Source: CBFGWV01 sp965652545
Lineage (GTDB): Bacteria > Pseudomonadota > Gammaproteobacteria > Competibacterales > Competibacteraceae
Assembly: GCA_965652545.1 (NCBI GenBank)
Contig: CBFGWV010000067.1
Coordinates: forward strand, 1 to 18,320
Direction: 5' to 3'
DNA: 18,320 bases
In this document: positions 1-7,029 of the stretch, piece by piece
Layout: each line of letters starts with the position of its first letter
Numbering within the stretch: position 1 is the stretch's first letter
Notes under the pieces: model-generated
What the model was told of the DNA's origin: nothing
Database searches by the model: none
Seen by the model: only the letters and a program-made list of their open reading frames with translations
Made by a program: the position numbers and the translations under genes

Positions 1-35
1 GGCACGATGAGCATGATCCAGGTGCCGATTTGCAT
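1..35 (-). CDS. Possible N-terminal fragment of a small membrane protein (runs off the left edge)
   Basis: On the minus strand an ATG at 35 opens a frame reading MQIGTWIMLIV before the window ends. This hydrophobic, Met-initiated start resembles very small single-helix membrane proteins, such as the small subunits that accompany NSS-type sodium symporters; the resemblance is an impression from eleven residues only. No convincing Shine-Dalgarno precedes it. On the plus strand the same bases read GTMSMIQVPICIQ and then a TAG at 40-42, so they could instead be the end of a gene entering from the left. The two readings exclude each other and the window cannot decide. Confidence 0.25.
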   Translation of the reverse strand, partial: MQIGTWIMLIV

Positions 36-82
36 TCAGTAGATGGTGCGTGGTGGCCGCACTGCTGATGATTTGACCTTCG

Positions 83-1813
83 ATGTTCCCGATCGGCGGC
101 ACCATACGCCGCCGTCCCAACGGCCTCTGGCGCTATGGCACACTCCACTGCCTTTTTAGCCGCCGCCCGGGTTTCATCGTGCGCTTCGATCGCTGGCTTC
201 TCATCTTGGTGCTTCCCGGCATGCTCCTGCTGGCCGGGGGTGGATACCGCTTCTACAGCGCTCAACAGGATTATCGGCATCTGCACTGCCACCTGCCGCT
301 GACCGTCCTCGATGATCAACTGTGGATTGGTGGGTGTGATCGGCTCTTGGCAGTGACGACCAGCGGCGACATCGCTTCCGAGCAACCGCTAAAGGTGCTC
401 GGCATGGAAGGCGCGCTCTATGGGCTGTCGGGCGACGCCAGTCGGCAAACGTTGCTGGCCACCGATATGGGCAAATCGACTCTGTTCCGCTGCGACGAAT
501 CGGCGCAGTCCTGCGAGGCCGATAATGGCAGCGTCGATGGCGTTCGCCGGCCATTCGCCGTCATCGCCGACGGGCAGACGGATTGGCTGGTGGCACCAGA
601 GAACGACCGCATCGATTGGCTGGGTGGCGATCTCGCCCTGCCCGCCAGCCTGCGGTTCAAGTACCCCCATGGACTGGCTCGCTCCGGCGATCTGCTGTGG
701 GTCGCCGATGCGGGAAACGAGCGGCTGGTCGGCTTGCGGTTCGACGATGGGGTCGCCCAGTTGGCCAGCGAATGGTCCATGCGCGAGCTGGGTGATGGCC
801 TGCCCTCGCATCCGGTGGCCGTGGCTGCCGGTAACGGATCGATTTGGGTCGTTCTTGCCGACCACCTGATGACCGGCCGGGCGGTGGTCGAGCTGGATGC
901 CGAGGGCAGCCTGCTGACGCAGGCCAAGCTGCCCGAAGGCGCCGAGCCTTTTGCTCTGGTAGTCAATCCGGCGTTCGGGGTGATCGTCAGCGATCCGGCC
1001 CGTCACGCGCTCTATAGCGTTGATACGGACGGCTCGACGGCCGAGGCGTTCGCCGCCGACACCCCCGTGGCCACGTACTTCGATGGTCAACGGCAACGCC
1101 TGTACACCGCCAAAAACGGGCAGTGGCTGGGATATATCCTTTTCTGTGCCGGTATTTTCGCGCTGTACGCCTACCGACGCCGACAGATCGTCGTCGAGGA
1201 GCGCCAGCGCACCCCGGTCACTGCCGTCGTCCTGACCCCGGAGCCCAAGAACGTCGTCTGGCTGCGCCCCCAGGGACAGTTGCTGATGATGGTGATTCTC
1301 GTGGCCATGATCCTAGTCTGGATACCGCTCTTCCTGGGCTTGCGCCTGTTGACCGCGGATGACCTATCGAGCAGCACCGTGCTCAGTGCACTGCTTCAGG
1401 ACTGGCACTTTCCGGCCACCCTGTTCCTGGCCGCCATTGCGATGGCTGGTGTCTCCCTGTACCAGATGCACTACCGGCAGCCGAGAATCGCAGGGTTTGA
1501 CGGTAGCATCCTGGTGCGCTGGGGGCGTGGCCCGGTAAACGCCTACGACCCGCAAACGCTGGAGTATTCGGACAATGTGCTGCTGATGGGTCGCAAGCAC
1601 ATCACGCTGCGCAACCAGGGGCTGGGCGGATACCGGTTGGACGAGTTGACCCGCCACATCCTGCCGCTGTTGGCCGATGCCCGTTATCTGACCAATCGCC
1701 AAGCGATGAGCCGCGTTCAGGGCAGCGTCATGCAGGCCAACCTCTCCGGTGTCTTCCTGGTGGTGCTGTTCGGCGGCTTGGCCTGGGCGCTCCATAACTT
1801 TTTCATTGTTTGA
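83..1813 (+). CDS. Membrane-anchored NHL/beta-propeller-like protein, function unknown
   Basis: I do not recognise this 576-residue protein by name. A basic N-terminus is followed by a hydrophobic anchor (about residues 37-57). Residues about 70-345 form a soluble section with repeated beta-rich units in NHL/YVTN propeller style, for example PHGLARSGDLLWVADAGNER at 195-214, HPVAVAAGNGSIWVV at 243-257 and PFALVVNPAFGVIVSDP at 289-305. Four more hydrophobic segments follow at about 347-364, 400-421, 443-461 and 554-575, with a soluble stretch at about 463-550 between the last two. The expected topology is a propeller on one side of the inner membrane and a small C-terminal domain on the other. 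Cysteines at 69, 85, 137 and 144 lie in the propeller and could form disulfides if it is periplasmic. The ATG at 83 has no clear ribosome-binding site; the GTG at 179 (Val33), just before the first membrane segment, is an alternative. The downstream gene has its own promoter, so this looks monocistronic. Confidence 0.8.
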   Translation: MFPIGGTIRRRPNGLWRYGTLHCLFSRRPGFIVRFDRWLLILVLPGMLLLAGGGYRFYSAQQDYRHLHCHLPLTVLDDQLWIGGCDRLLAVTTSGDIASEQPLKVLGMEGALYGLSGDASRQTLLATDMGKSTLFRCDESAQSCEADNGSVDGVRRPFAVIADGQTDWLVAPENDRIDWLGGDLALPASLRFKYPHGLARSGDLLWVADAGNERLVGLRFDDGVAQLASEWSMRELGDGLPSHPVAVAAGNGSIWVVLADHLMTGRAVVELDAEGSLLTQAKLPEGAEPFALVVNPAFGVIVSDPARHALYSVDTDGSTAEAFAADTPVATYFDGQRQRLYTAKNGQWLGYILFCAGIFALYAYRRRQIVVEERQRTPVTAVVLTPEPKNVVWLRPQGQLLMMVILVAMILVWIPLFLGLRLLTADDLSSSTVLSALLQDWHFPATLFLAAIAMAGVSLYQMHYRQPRIAGFDGSILVRWGRGPVNAYDPQTLEYSDNVLLMGRKHITLRNQGLGGYRLDELTRHILPLLADARYLTNRQAMSRVQGSVMQANLSGVFLVVLFGGLAWALHNFFIV

Positions 1814-1887
1814 TAAGGCGTTAATCACGACGTCCGCTCAGCGCACCACAACCAGAGACGAGCGCCTTCCCGCAGCCGGGTGACGGG

Positions 1888-1916
1888 TTGTACGTCCGCC
1901 TATCATGTAGCATTAT
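1888..1916 (+). promoter_or_regulatory. Candidate promoter of the Rrf2-type gene
   Basis: TTGTAC (1888-1893) and CATTAT (1911-1916) sit 17 bases apart, the ideal sigma-70 spacing, although each box matches its consensus only partly. Transcription would begin at about 1922-1924, on or next to the ATG at 1924, giving a leaderless or nearly leaderless message. This agrees with the lack of any Shine-Dalgarno in front of that ATG. The assignment is inferred from short motifs. Confidence 0.4.
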
Positions 1917-1927
1917 TAGTTACATGA
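1903..1927. promoter_or_regulatory. Inverted repeat overlapping the Rrf2 start codon; candidate autoregulatory operator
   Basis: TCATGTA (1903-1909) and TACATGA (1921-1927) form a perfect 7-base inverted repeat around an 11-base AT-rich spacer. The right arm contains the ATG start of the Rrf2 gene and the spacer holds the candidate -10 box. Rrf2-family repressors bind dyad sites of about this overall size in their own promoters, so this is the obvious candidate operator. Binding itself is inferred. Confidence 0.5.
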
Positions 1928-2382
1928 AACGAGACAGTAAGCTCTCCTCCATCCTCCATGTGTTACTGCACATGGCGCACTACGACCGGCCGCTGACCTC
2001 GGAGGCATTGGCAGCCTACCTGTCCACCAACCCGGTCGTGGTCCGCCGAACGCTGGCCGGCCTGCGCGAGCTCGGCTACGTCGGCTCGACCAAAGGGCAT
2101 GGCGGCGGTTGGGTGATCACCTGCGATCTCGCCCGGGTCAGTCTGCGCGACATCTATCACGCCGTCGGCTCGCCATCGCTATTGGCCATGGGACATCGCA
2201 CCGAGCATCCGCAATGTCTCGTAGAGCAAGCGGTGAACAGCGCACTCGACGACGCATTCCAGGATGCGGAGCGACAATTGCTCGATCGCTTCGCGAGTCT
2301 TTCCCTGGCTGACCTGGCCGCCGATTTCAGCCGGCGCTTCGCCACCCGCCCACCCGCAGAGGAAGGAACGCATGAGCATTGA
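1924..2382 (+). CDS. Rrf2-family transcriptional regulator
   Basis: This is a 152-residue winged-helix DNA-binding protein of the Rrf2 family (relatives include CymR, NsrR, IscR and YwnA) and matches the usual family length of about 150. The N-terminal helices (MKRDSKLSSILHVLLHMA), the helix-turn-helix (about residues 25-50, ending VVRRTLAGLRELGYV) and the glycine-rich wing GHGGGWVI (58-65) are all in register. Only two cysteines are present (67 and 98); the three-Cys cluster of the Fe-S regulators IscR and NsrR is absent, so this is probably not a classical Fe-S sensor. Cys98, in HPQCLV, lies where other Rrf2 proteins keep a conserved Cys and could sense thiol state. The start was placed at the ATG at 1924 because the family begins here; the frame stays open back to a TTG at 1888. 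The gene overlaps the downstream flavoprotein by 11 bases, so the regulator probably controls itself and that enzyme. Confidence 0.88.
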   Translation: MKRDSKLSSILHVLLHMAHYDRPLTSEALAAYLSTNPVVVRRTLAGLRELGYVGSTKGHGGGWVITCDLARVSLRDIYHAVGSPSLLAMGHRTEHPQCLVEQAVNSALDDAFQDAERQLLDRFASLSLADLAADFSRRFATRPPAEEGTHEH

Positions 2383-3277
2383 ACAACGCGTCGCCCGGTT
2401 CGACGCCATTGTGATCGGCGGCAGCTACGCCGGTCTCTCCGCAGCCCTGCAACTGGCGCGCGCCCGGCGCGAAGTGCTTATCGTCGACGCTGGGATACGG
2501 CGCAACCGGTTCGCAGATCATTCGCACGGCTTTCTGGGCCAGGACGGCCGGCCGCCCCAGGCCATCGCTGAGGCCGGCCGCACCGAGGTACTCGCCTACC
2601 CCACGGTCCGCTGGCTGCCGGCAACGGCGACACAAGCCGATGGCCAAATCAACCAGTTCACCGTGGCTGCCGACAACGGCGAGCGCTTCCAGGCCCAGCG
2701 CCTGGTGCTGGCCACCGGCGTGGTCGACGAGTTGCCGGACATCGACGGCCTGGCCGAGCGCTGGGGCCGAAGCGTATACCACTGCCCCTACTGCCACGGC
2801 TACGAACTGAATGCAGGCCGCATTGGGGTCATCGCCGCCGGCCCGGTGGCCTTGCACCACGCGCTGATGCTACCGGACTGGGGACAAGTGACCTTGTTCA
2901 CCAATGGCAGCTTCTCGCCGGACGACGCGCAGCGTGCCGCCTTGTCCGCCCGCGGCGTCGCCATCGAACCGGTCCGCGTGCGGCGCATCGAGGAGACGGC
3001 CACGGTGCAGTTGGACGATGGACGACGCCTGAGAATGGACGGCTTGTTCACCCAGCCGCGCACCCGCATGGCCAGTGCTCTGGCCGAGCAGATCGGCTGC
3101 GCGCTCGACGAGGGGCCGATGGGCCCGTTCATCCGCACCGATGCGGTCAAGGAAACCACCGTGCCAGGCGTTTTTGCCTGTGGCGATGCCGCCCGCGCCA
3201 CGGGTAATGTGGCGCTGTCGGTGGGTGACGGCGCACAAGCAGGCGTGTCCGCGCACCGGTCGTTGATGTTCGGTTGA
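2372..3277 (+). CDS. Thioredoxin-reductase-like FAD-dependent disulfide oxidoreductase (CPYC type)
   Basis: This is a 301-residue flavoprotein of the low-molecular-weight thioredoxin reductase superfamily. Visible elements are the FAD-binding GGSYAG (16-21), the FAD-side ATGVVDELPDIDG (114-126), the redox pair Cys138/Cys141 in CPYCHGYE, and the C-terminal FAD motif VFACGDAARATGN (267-279). The CPYCHGYE context recalls the dithiol oxidases GliT/HlmI and related reductases rather than the CATCDG of TrxB. The second nucleotide-binding site is degenerate: GVIAAGPVALHHA (152-164) replaces the GGGDSA loop, and no HRR-type NADPH 2'-phosphate clamp follows. The electron donor or acceptor is therefore unclear, and NADPH-thioredoxin reductase should not be assumed. 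The start at 2372 follows the Shine-Dalgarno GAGGAAGGA and overlaps the end of the Rrf2 gene, indicating translational coupling. The gene ends nine bases from the convergent deacetylase. Confidence 0.88.
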   Translation: MSIEQRVARFDAIVIGGSYAGLSAALQLARARREVLIVDAGIRRNRFADHSHGFLGQDGRPPQAIAEAGRTEVLAYPTVRWLPATATQADGQINQFTVAADNGERFQAQRLVLATGVVDELPDIDGLAERWGRSVYHCPYCHGYELNAGRIGVIAAGPVALHHALMLPDWGQVTLFTNGSFSPDDAQRAALSARGVAIEPVRVRRIEETATVQLDDGRRLRMDGLFTQPRTRMASALAEQIGCALDEGPMGPFIRTDAVKETTVPGVFACGDAARATGNVALSVGDGAQAGVSAHRSLMFG

Positions 3278-3286
3278 TCGATCGAT

Positions 3287-4183
3287 TCACGCCGCCCGAT
3301 AGTGCGCGTTGTACCAATCGGCGATCTGACCTCCGGTGGTCAGCCAGACGTCCTGGCGCGAGGCGATATGCGCCAGCGCCTTGTCCAGGTAGCGGCTGCG
3401 GTGGGGGTGCCCGATCAGGAACGGGTGCAGCGCAATGGCCATGACACGCCCGGTGGTCTTGCCGTCCTCGTACAAGCCATCGAACTGATCGATGACGGTC
3501 TGGGCGAATTCCTCACCCGTGTGCCCATGCAGCAGAAACGCCGCGAAGTCGTTGATCTCGACCGAATACGGCAAGGACAACATCGAGCCTGTGCTCACCC
3601 GCATCGGGTAGGGCTGATCGTCGTTGACCCAGTTGGCCACATAGCGGATACCGGCCTCGGCGAGCAAATCCAGCGTGCGATGCGATTCGGTCAGCCCCGG
3701 GCTGAGCCAACCACGCGGCGCATCGCCGGTGGCCGCCTCGATCGTATCGAGGGCGCTGCGGATGATCCGCCGCTCGTCGTCCTCCGGCTGGCCGTTGATC
3801 ATCACCGAATTGGTGGTGCCGTGGCCCATCCACTCCCAGCCCAGTTCCCTCCCCGCCTCGATGATGCGCGGGTAGTGCACGGCGGCGTCGGCATTGAGCG
3901 CGGCGGTGCCTTTGATGCTGTGCTTATCCAACACGTCCATCAACCGCCAGACGCCGACGCGCGCCCCGTAATCCCGCCAGGAATAGTTGAGTACGTCGGG
4001 CACGAAGCCGGTAGTGAAATCGACCAGCGAACTGGAGGGCCGGTCGAACAGAAAATGTTCGATATTGGGAATCACCCAAACCGCGACCCGGGCGCCGTCG
4101 GGCCAGCGCAGCGGTGGACGGTCGACGATGGCGGAGTATGCAAAGCGGTCGTGGTGTAGTGGCGCGTGCTGAGCCTGTGACAT
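3287..4183 (-). CDS. Polysaccharide deacetylase family protein (PuuE/allantoinase-like)
   Basis: This is a 298-residue carbohydrate-esterase-4/NodB-fold hydrolase of the cytoplasmic PuuE-like branch. It has no signal peptide. The N-terminal RPPLRWPDGARVAVWV (22-37) and VLNYSWRDYGARVGVWRL (64-81) segments are typical of this branch. Deacetylase landmarks are Asn-Ala-Asp at 97-99, GHGTTNS at 120-126, WLSPGLTES at 159-167 and LHPFLIGHPHR at 252-262. The usual second metal His of the HxxxH motif is not obvious after His121, so a strict zinc NodB mechanism is doubtful; PuuE allantoinase is reported to work without that metal. Likely substrates are cyclic amides or N-acyl compounds rather than a cell-wall polymer, but no ureide gene lies nearby. 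The ATG at 4183 follows AGGAG. It is transcribed divergently from the LysR gene, which probably regulates it. Confidence 0.85.
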   Translation of the reverse strand: MSQAQHAPLHHDRFAYSAIVDRPPLRWPDGARVAVWVIPNIEHFLFDRPSSSLVDFTTGFVPDVLNYSWRDYGARVGVWRLMDVLDKHSIKGTAALNADAAVHYPRIIEAGRELGWEWMGHGTTNSVMINGQPEDDERRIIRSALDTIEAATGDAPRGWLSPGLTESHRTLDLLAEAGIRYVANWVNDDQPYPMRVSTGSMLSLPYSVEINDFAAFLLHGHTGEEFAQTVIDQFDGLYEDGKTTGRVMAIALHPFLIGHPHRSRYLDKALAHIASRQDVWLTTGGQIADWYNAHYRAA

Positions 4184-4241
4184 GGTCGTTCTCCTGGTTT
4201 TTCAACGTCGGAGACACGATACGGCGACTATGCACTGCGGA

Positions 4242-4258
4242 GAATTGAGCTACAGTTC
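4242..4258. promoter_or_regulatory. Candidate LysR-type operator between deacetylase and regulator
   Basis: GAATTGAGCTACAGTTC is an imperfect palindrome (GAAnTG-N5-CAnTTC) in the 113-base divergent region, 38 bases before the LysR ATG. Dyads of this size in divergent promoters are the usual recognition sites of LysR regulators. Only the symmetry and position support it. Confidence 0.35.
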
Positions 4259-4296
4259 CAAACATATCGGACAGAATTTCACAAATAGAGTCATCG

Positions 4297-5175
4297 ATGG
4301 ACAATCTCGGTACGCTTGGTGTGTTCGTTCAGGCCGCGGACACACGCAGCTTCACAGCCGCCGGGCGACGCCTGGGGCTCTCCCCCTCGGCGGTGGGCAA
4401 GGCGATCGCCCGGTTGGAGGAACGCTTGGCCGTACGGCTGTTCCATCGCTCTACCCGCACGATCACCCTCACCCCGGAGGGTGCGCTTTTTCTGGAGCGC
4501 TGCCGTCGCATTCTCAGCGAGATCGAGGCGGCCGAACTGGAATTGGCGCAAACACAAGAGGTGCCACGCGGCCGGCTGCGCGTGAGCCTGCCGATCGTCG
4601 GCGTGTTGATGATGCCGACAATCGGCGCATTCATGCGCGCCTATCCCGACATCGAGCTCGACTTGGATTTCACCGACCGGCTCGTGGATGTCATCGACGA
4701 GGGCTTCGATGCCGTGGTACGGGCGGGCGAGCTCAGCGATTCCCGCCTCATGAGCCGTGTGTTGGGCACGTTCCGACTGATGCTGGTGGCCTCACCGGCG
4801 TACCTGAGGACACGCGGGGTGCCGCAAACACCGGCCGATCTCGCCGGTCATGCCTGCCTGCATCACCGCTATGCCACCAGCGGCACGCTGGAGCCGTGGC
4901 CGTTTCACCCCGGTATGGCTGTGGACCTGCCCTCGGCCATGGTCGTAAACACCATTGAGCCGCTGATCGACCTGGCAGAACAGGGATTGGGCATCGCCTG
5001 CCTGCCGGATTTCGCCCTGCGGCGCCAATTGGCCGACGGCACGCTGGTCACCGTACTGGCCGACCATACCGCACACCGGGGCAGCTTCCGCCTGCTCTGG
5101 CCCTCGAGCCGCCACCTGTCCCCCAAGCTTCGGGTGTTTGTCGACTTCATGGCCGAACACCTGTTTGCCGGCTGA
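4297..5175 (+). CDS. LysR-family transcriptional regulator
   Basis: This is a 292-residue LysR-type regulator. The winged helix-turn-helix is at residues 1-60, with SFTAAGRRLGLSPSAVGKAI as the HTH core and RLFHRSTRTITLTPEG as wing and linker start. A linker helix and a periplasmic-binding-protein-like effector domain (about 90-290) follow. It resembles the large CrgA-like subgroup whose members often begin MDxLxxLxxFVxVAexxSFTAA. It is divergent from the deacetylase gene, the classic arrangement for a LysR regulator and its target. The effector cannot be deduced. The ribosome-binding site is weak, and the next gene starts 115 bases after the stop. Confidence 0.92.
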   Translation: MDNLGTLGVFVQAADTRSFTAAGRRLGLSPSAVGKAIARLEERLAVRLFHRSTRTITLTPEGALFLERCRRILSEIEAAELELAQTQEVPRGRLRVSLPIVGVLMMPTIGAFMRAYPDIELDLDFTDRLVDVIDEGFDAVVRAGELSDSRLMSRVLGTFRLMLVASPAYLRTRGVPQTPADLAGHACLHHRYATSGTLEPWPFHPGMAVDLPSAMVVNTIEPLIDLAEQGLGIACLPDFALRRQLADGTLVTVLADHTAHRGSFRLLWPSSRHLSPKLRVFVDFMAEHLFAG

Positions 5176-5290
5176 TACCGCGCAAGGAGGGTTCACCTCA
5201 GACTCCGACCGCAACGACGGTATACGGTGCCGGTTGCGCAAGGGTGCAGAATCGGGTTTATCGGTGCCCCGCGCCGCCCGGACACGATAC

Positions 5291-5971
5291 ATGCTGGAGC
5301 CCACCGCCAACCTGGATGCCACTTATCGACGGCTGACCGACGCCTTGCGCGCACACGGCACGCCGGCGCGTGCCGATACCGAAAAGCGCTATCAGAAGTC
5401 CTCGTGGACGCATTGGGGTGTGCCGCTGCCGAAGATGGATGTGGCGATTCGCAGCACCTTGGAAGACCTGCCGATCGAGGCACTCGTGCCCCTGAGCGAG
5501 CGCCTGTGGGCCGAGCCGGTGTGGGACCTGAAGATCGTTGCCGCGCGCATCCTGGCGCGGCCGTCAGTGCCAGTCAGCGGCGCCTCGTGGGCGTTCGTGC
5601 TCGAGCGACTGCCACAGCTCGACGGCTGGGCAGTGGCCGACAACCTCGCCGCTGTCGGTTCGCGCTGCCTGTTGGCGGATCCGCACCGGCTGGACGAGGT
5701 CGACACCTGGGTGGACAGTCCGCACCTGTGGACGCGCCGCGCCGCACTGGTATTCACCCTGCCGTGGACCCGCAACGATCGCGACCCGGAACGGATGCTC
5801 GGCTGGGCCGTGCGCTTGGCCGGTGACCGGGAATGGTTCATCCAGAAGGCGATCGGCTGGTGGCTGCGCGAGCTGTCCAAACGCGATCCGGCGCGGGTGC
5901 GGCGGTTCCTTGCCGAGCACGGCAGCACGCTCAAAGCCTTCGCTCGCCGCGAAGCGTCGAAGTATCTGTAA
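5291..5971 (+). CDS. DNA alkylation repair protein, AlkD-type HEAT-repeat glycosylase
   Basis: This 226-residue, all-helical protein matches the AlkD family, which excises cationic alkylated bases such as N3-methyladenine and N7-methylguanine. Family features are EKRYQKSSWTHWGVPLPKMD (31-50), WDLKIVAARIL (78-88), DGWAVADNLA (111-120), WVDSPHLWTRRAAL (140-153) and FIQKAIGWWLRELSKRDP (183-200). Trp113 and Asp117 have the W-x3-D spacing of the AlkD Trp109/Asp113 pair, Arg149/Arg150 correspond to the catalytic-cleft Arg, and Trp190/191 to Trp187. It therefore looks active. The ATG at 5291 fits the family N-terminus but lacks a Shine-Dalgarno; the frame stays open upstream and an in-frame GTG about nine codons earlier is possible. 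It appears to be a single-gene unit. Confidence 0.88.
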   Translation: MLEPTANLDATYRRLTDALRAHGTPARADTEKRYQKSSWTHWGVPLPKMDVAIRSTLEDLPIEALVPLSERLWAEPVWDLKIVAARILARPSVPVSGASWAFVLERLPQLDGWAVADNLAAVGSRCLLADPHRLDEVDTWVDSPHLWTRRAALVFTLPWTRNDRDPERMLGWAVRLAGDREWFIQKAIGWWLRELSKRDPARVRRFLAEHGSTLKAFARREASKYL

Positions 5972-6095
5972 GATCAGCGCACCGCCCTGCTTGCTTGAGG
6001 GGTGGACGTCGGCACACGTATGAGCGGTGCCAGGGTTGCAAGTGACGCCGTGCTGCCCGACAGTCGACGGCCTCATCGACAGACGGAGGCGACGC

Positions 6096-6863
6096 ATGCC
6101 AGCGGTTGACCAACCCCTTTCCGGGCAAAACGTTCTGGTCACCGGTGCGTCAGGCGGCATCGGCGCGGCTATTGTCGAGCGATTGGCTGTCGAAGGCGCC
6201 CACCCGATCATCCATTACAGCCGCGACCGTTCCGCCGCAGAGGCCTTGTTGGCGGGCATCGACGGCAACGGTGTCGTCCTGCAGGCGGATCTCTCCCAGC
6301 CTGAGGGTGCATTCGCGCTGTGGCGGAATGCCCTCGCCGCCGTCGGGCGGGTCCATGCCCTGGTGAACAATGCAGGCATCCGCACAGAAGTGGCTATCGA
6401 CGCCGACCCGGATACCTGGCGTTCGGTCTGGCAACGGGAGTTCCAGGTGAATTTTTTCGCCGCCGCCGACCTGTGCAAGCAAGCCCTCGGTCACTTCAAG
6501 GCCAACGGCGGTGGGCGGATCGTCAACATGACCAGCCGGGCCGGTCAACGCGGCTATATGGACGATGTCATGGCCTATGGTGCGAGCAAGGCCGCGCTGA
6601 TCAACCTGACCAAGTCCATCGCACGTTACTTCGGTCCGGACGGCGTGGTCGCTGTGGCCATCGCGCCCGGCTGGGTGCAGACGCAGATGGCCGATGCGTA
6701 TATCGAGCAACATGGCAAAGCCGCGGCGGTGACCGACATTCCCATCGGAGAGATGGTGCAACCGGCCGAAGTGGCCGAACTCGTCGCCTTCGCCCTGCGC
6801 CCCTCGCAGCGCTCGCTCAACGGTGCGACGCTGGATGTGAACGGCGGAAGCTACGTTCGCTAG
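6096..6863 (+). CDS. Short-chain dehydrogenase/reductase (SDR), 3-oxoacyl-ACP-reductase-like
   Basis: This is a 255-residue classical SDR. The cofactor motif TGASGGIG is at 16-23, NNAG at 91-94, the catalytic Ser147 in MTSRAG, Tyr161 and Lys165 in YGASK, and PGWVQTQM at 191-198. The C-terminal LNGATLDVNGGSYVR is typical of FabG-like enzymes. After the first strand the residues HYSRD do not give a strong acidic NAD+ signature and contain Arg43, so NADPH is slightly favoured. The ATG at 6096 follows a good GGAGG at 6085-6089, which fixes the start although the frame is open back to 6027. Its neighbours do not suggest a pathway, so the substrate is unknown. Confidence 0.92.
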   Translation: MPAVDQPLSGQNVLVTGASGGIGAAIVERLAVEGAHPIIHYSRDRSAAEALLAGIDGNGVVLQADLSQPEGAFALWRNALAAVGRVHALVNNAGIRTEVAIDADPDTWRSVWQREFQVNFFAAADLCKQALGHFKANGGGRIVNMTSRAGQRGYMDDVMAYGASKAALINLTKSIARYFGPDGVVAVAIAPGWVQTQMADAYIEQHGKAAAVTDIPIGEMVQPAEVAELVAFALRPSQRSLNGATLDVNGGSYVR

Positions 6864-7029
6864 CCTGCGCGGGTGCTGCGGTGGCTCTGGACCCGCACGC
6901 GCATATCGGTGGCAGCGGCGCCAAGCGCAAGATGATGCAGAATAGGCGCCTTCTCACCCTGATGCGCAGCGGCGAGACCGGAGATGCCGGCGAGCGTCCC
7001 GACCGTCGCCTGCACCGCCTGAGGACTCC

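Noticed and set aside
3302..4159. Long plus-strand open frame of 285 codons opposite the deacetylase
   Set aside because: Its translation shows no family signature and is a typical GC-rich antisense shadow; the minus-strand frame has clear PuuE-like motifs and a Shine-Dalgarno.
5972..6095. Possible terminator or small gene between the AlkD-type gene and the SDR gene
   Set aside because: The CACCGCCCT/AGGGGTGG complementarity is broken after four pairs and no coding signal is convincing.
6864..7029. Hidden small gene or promoter between SDR and MFS genes
   Set aside because: Frames here are short or simply run through from neighbouring genes, and no good -35/-10 pair is visible.
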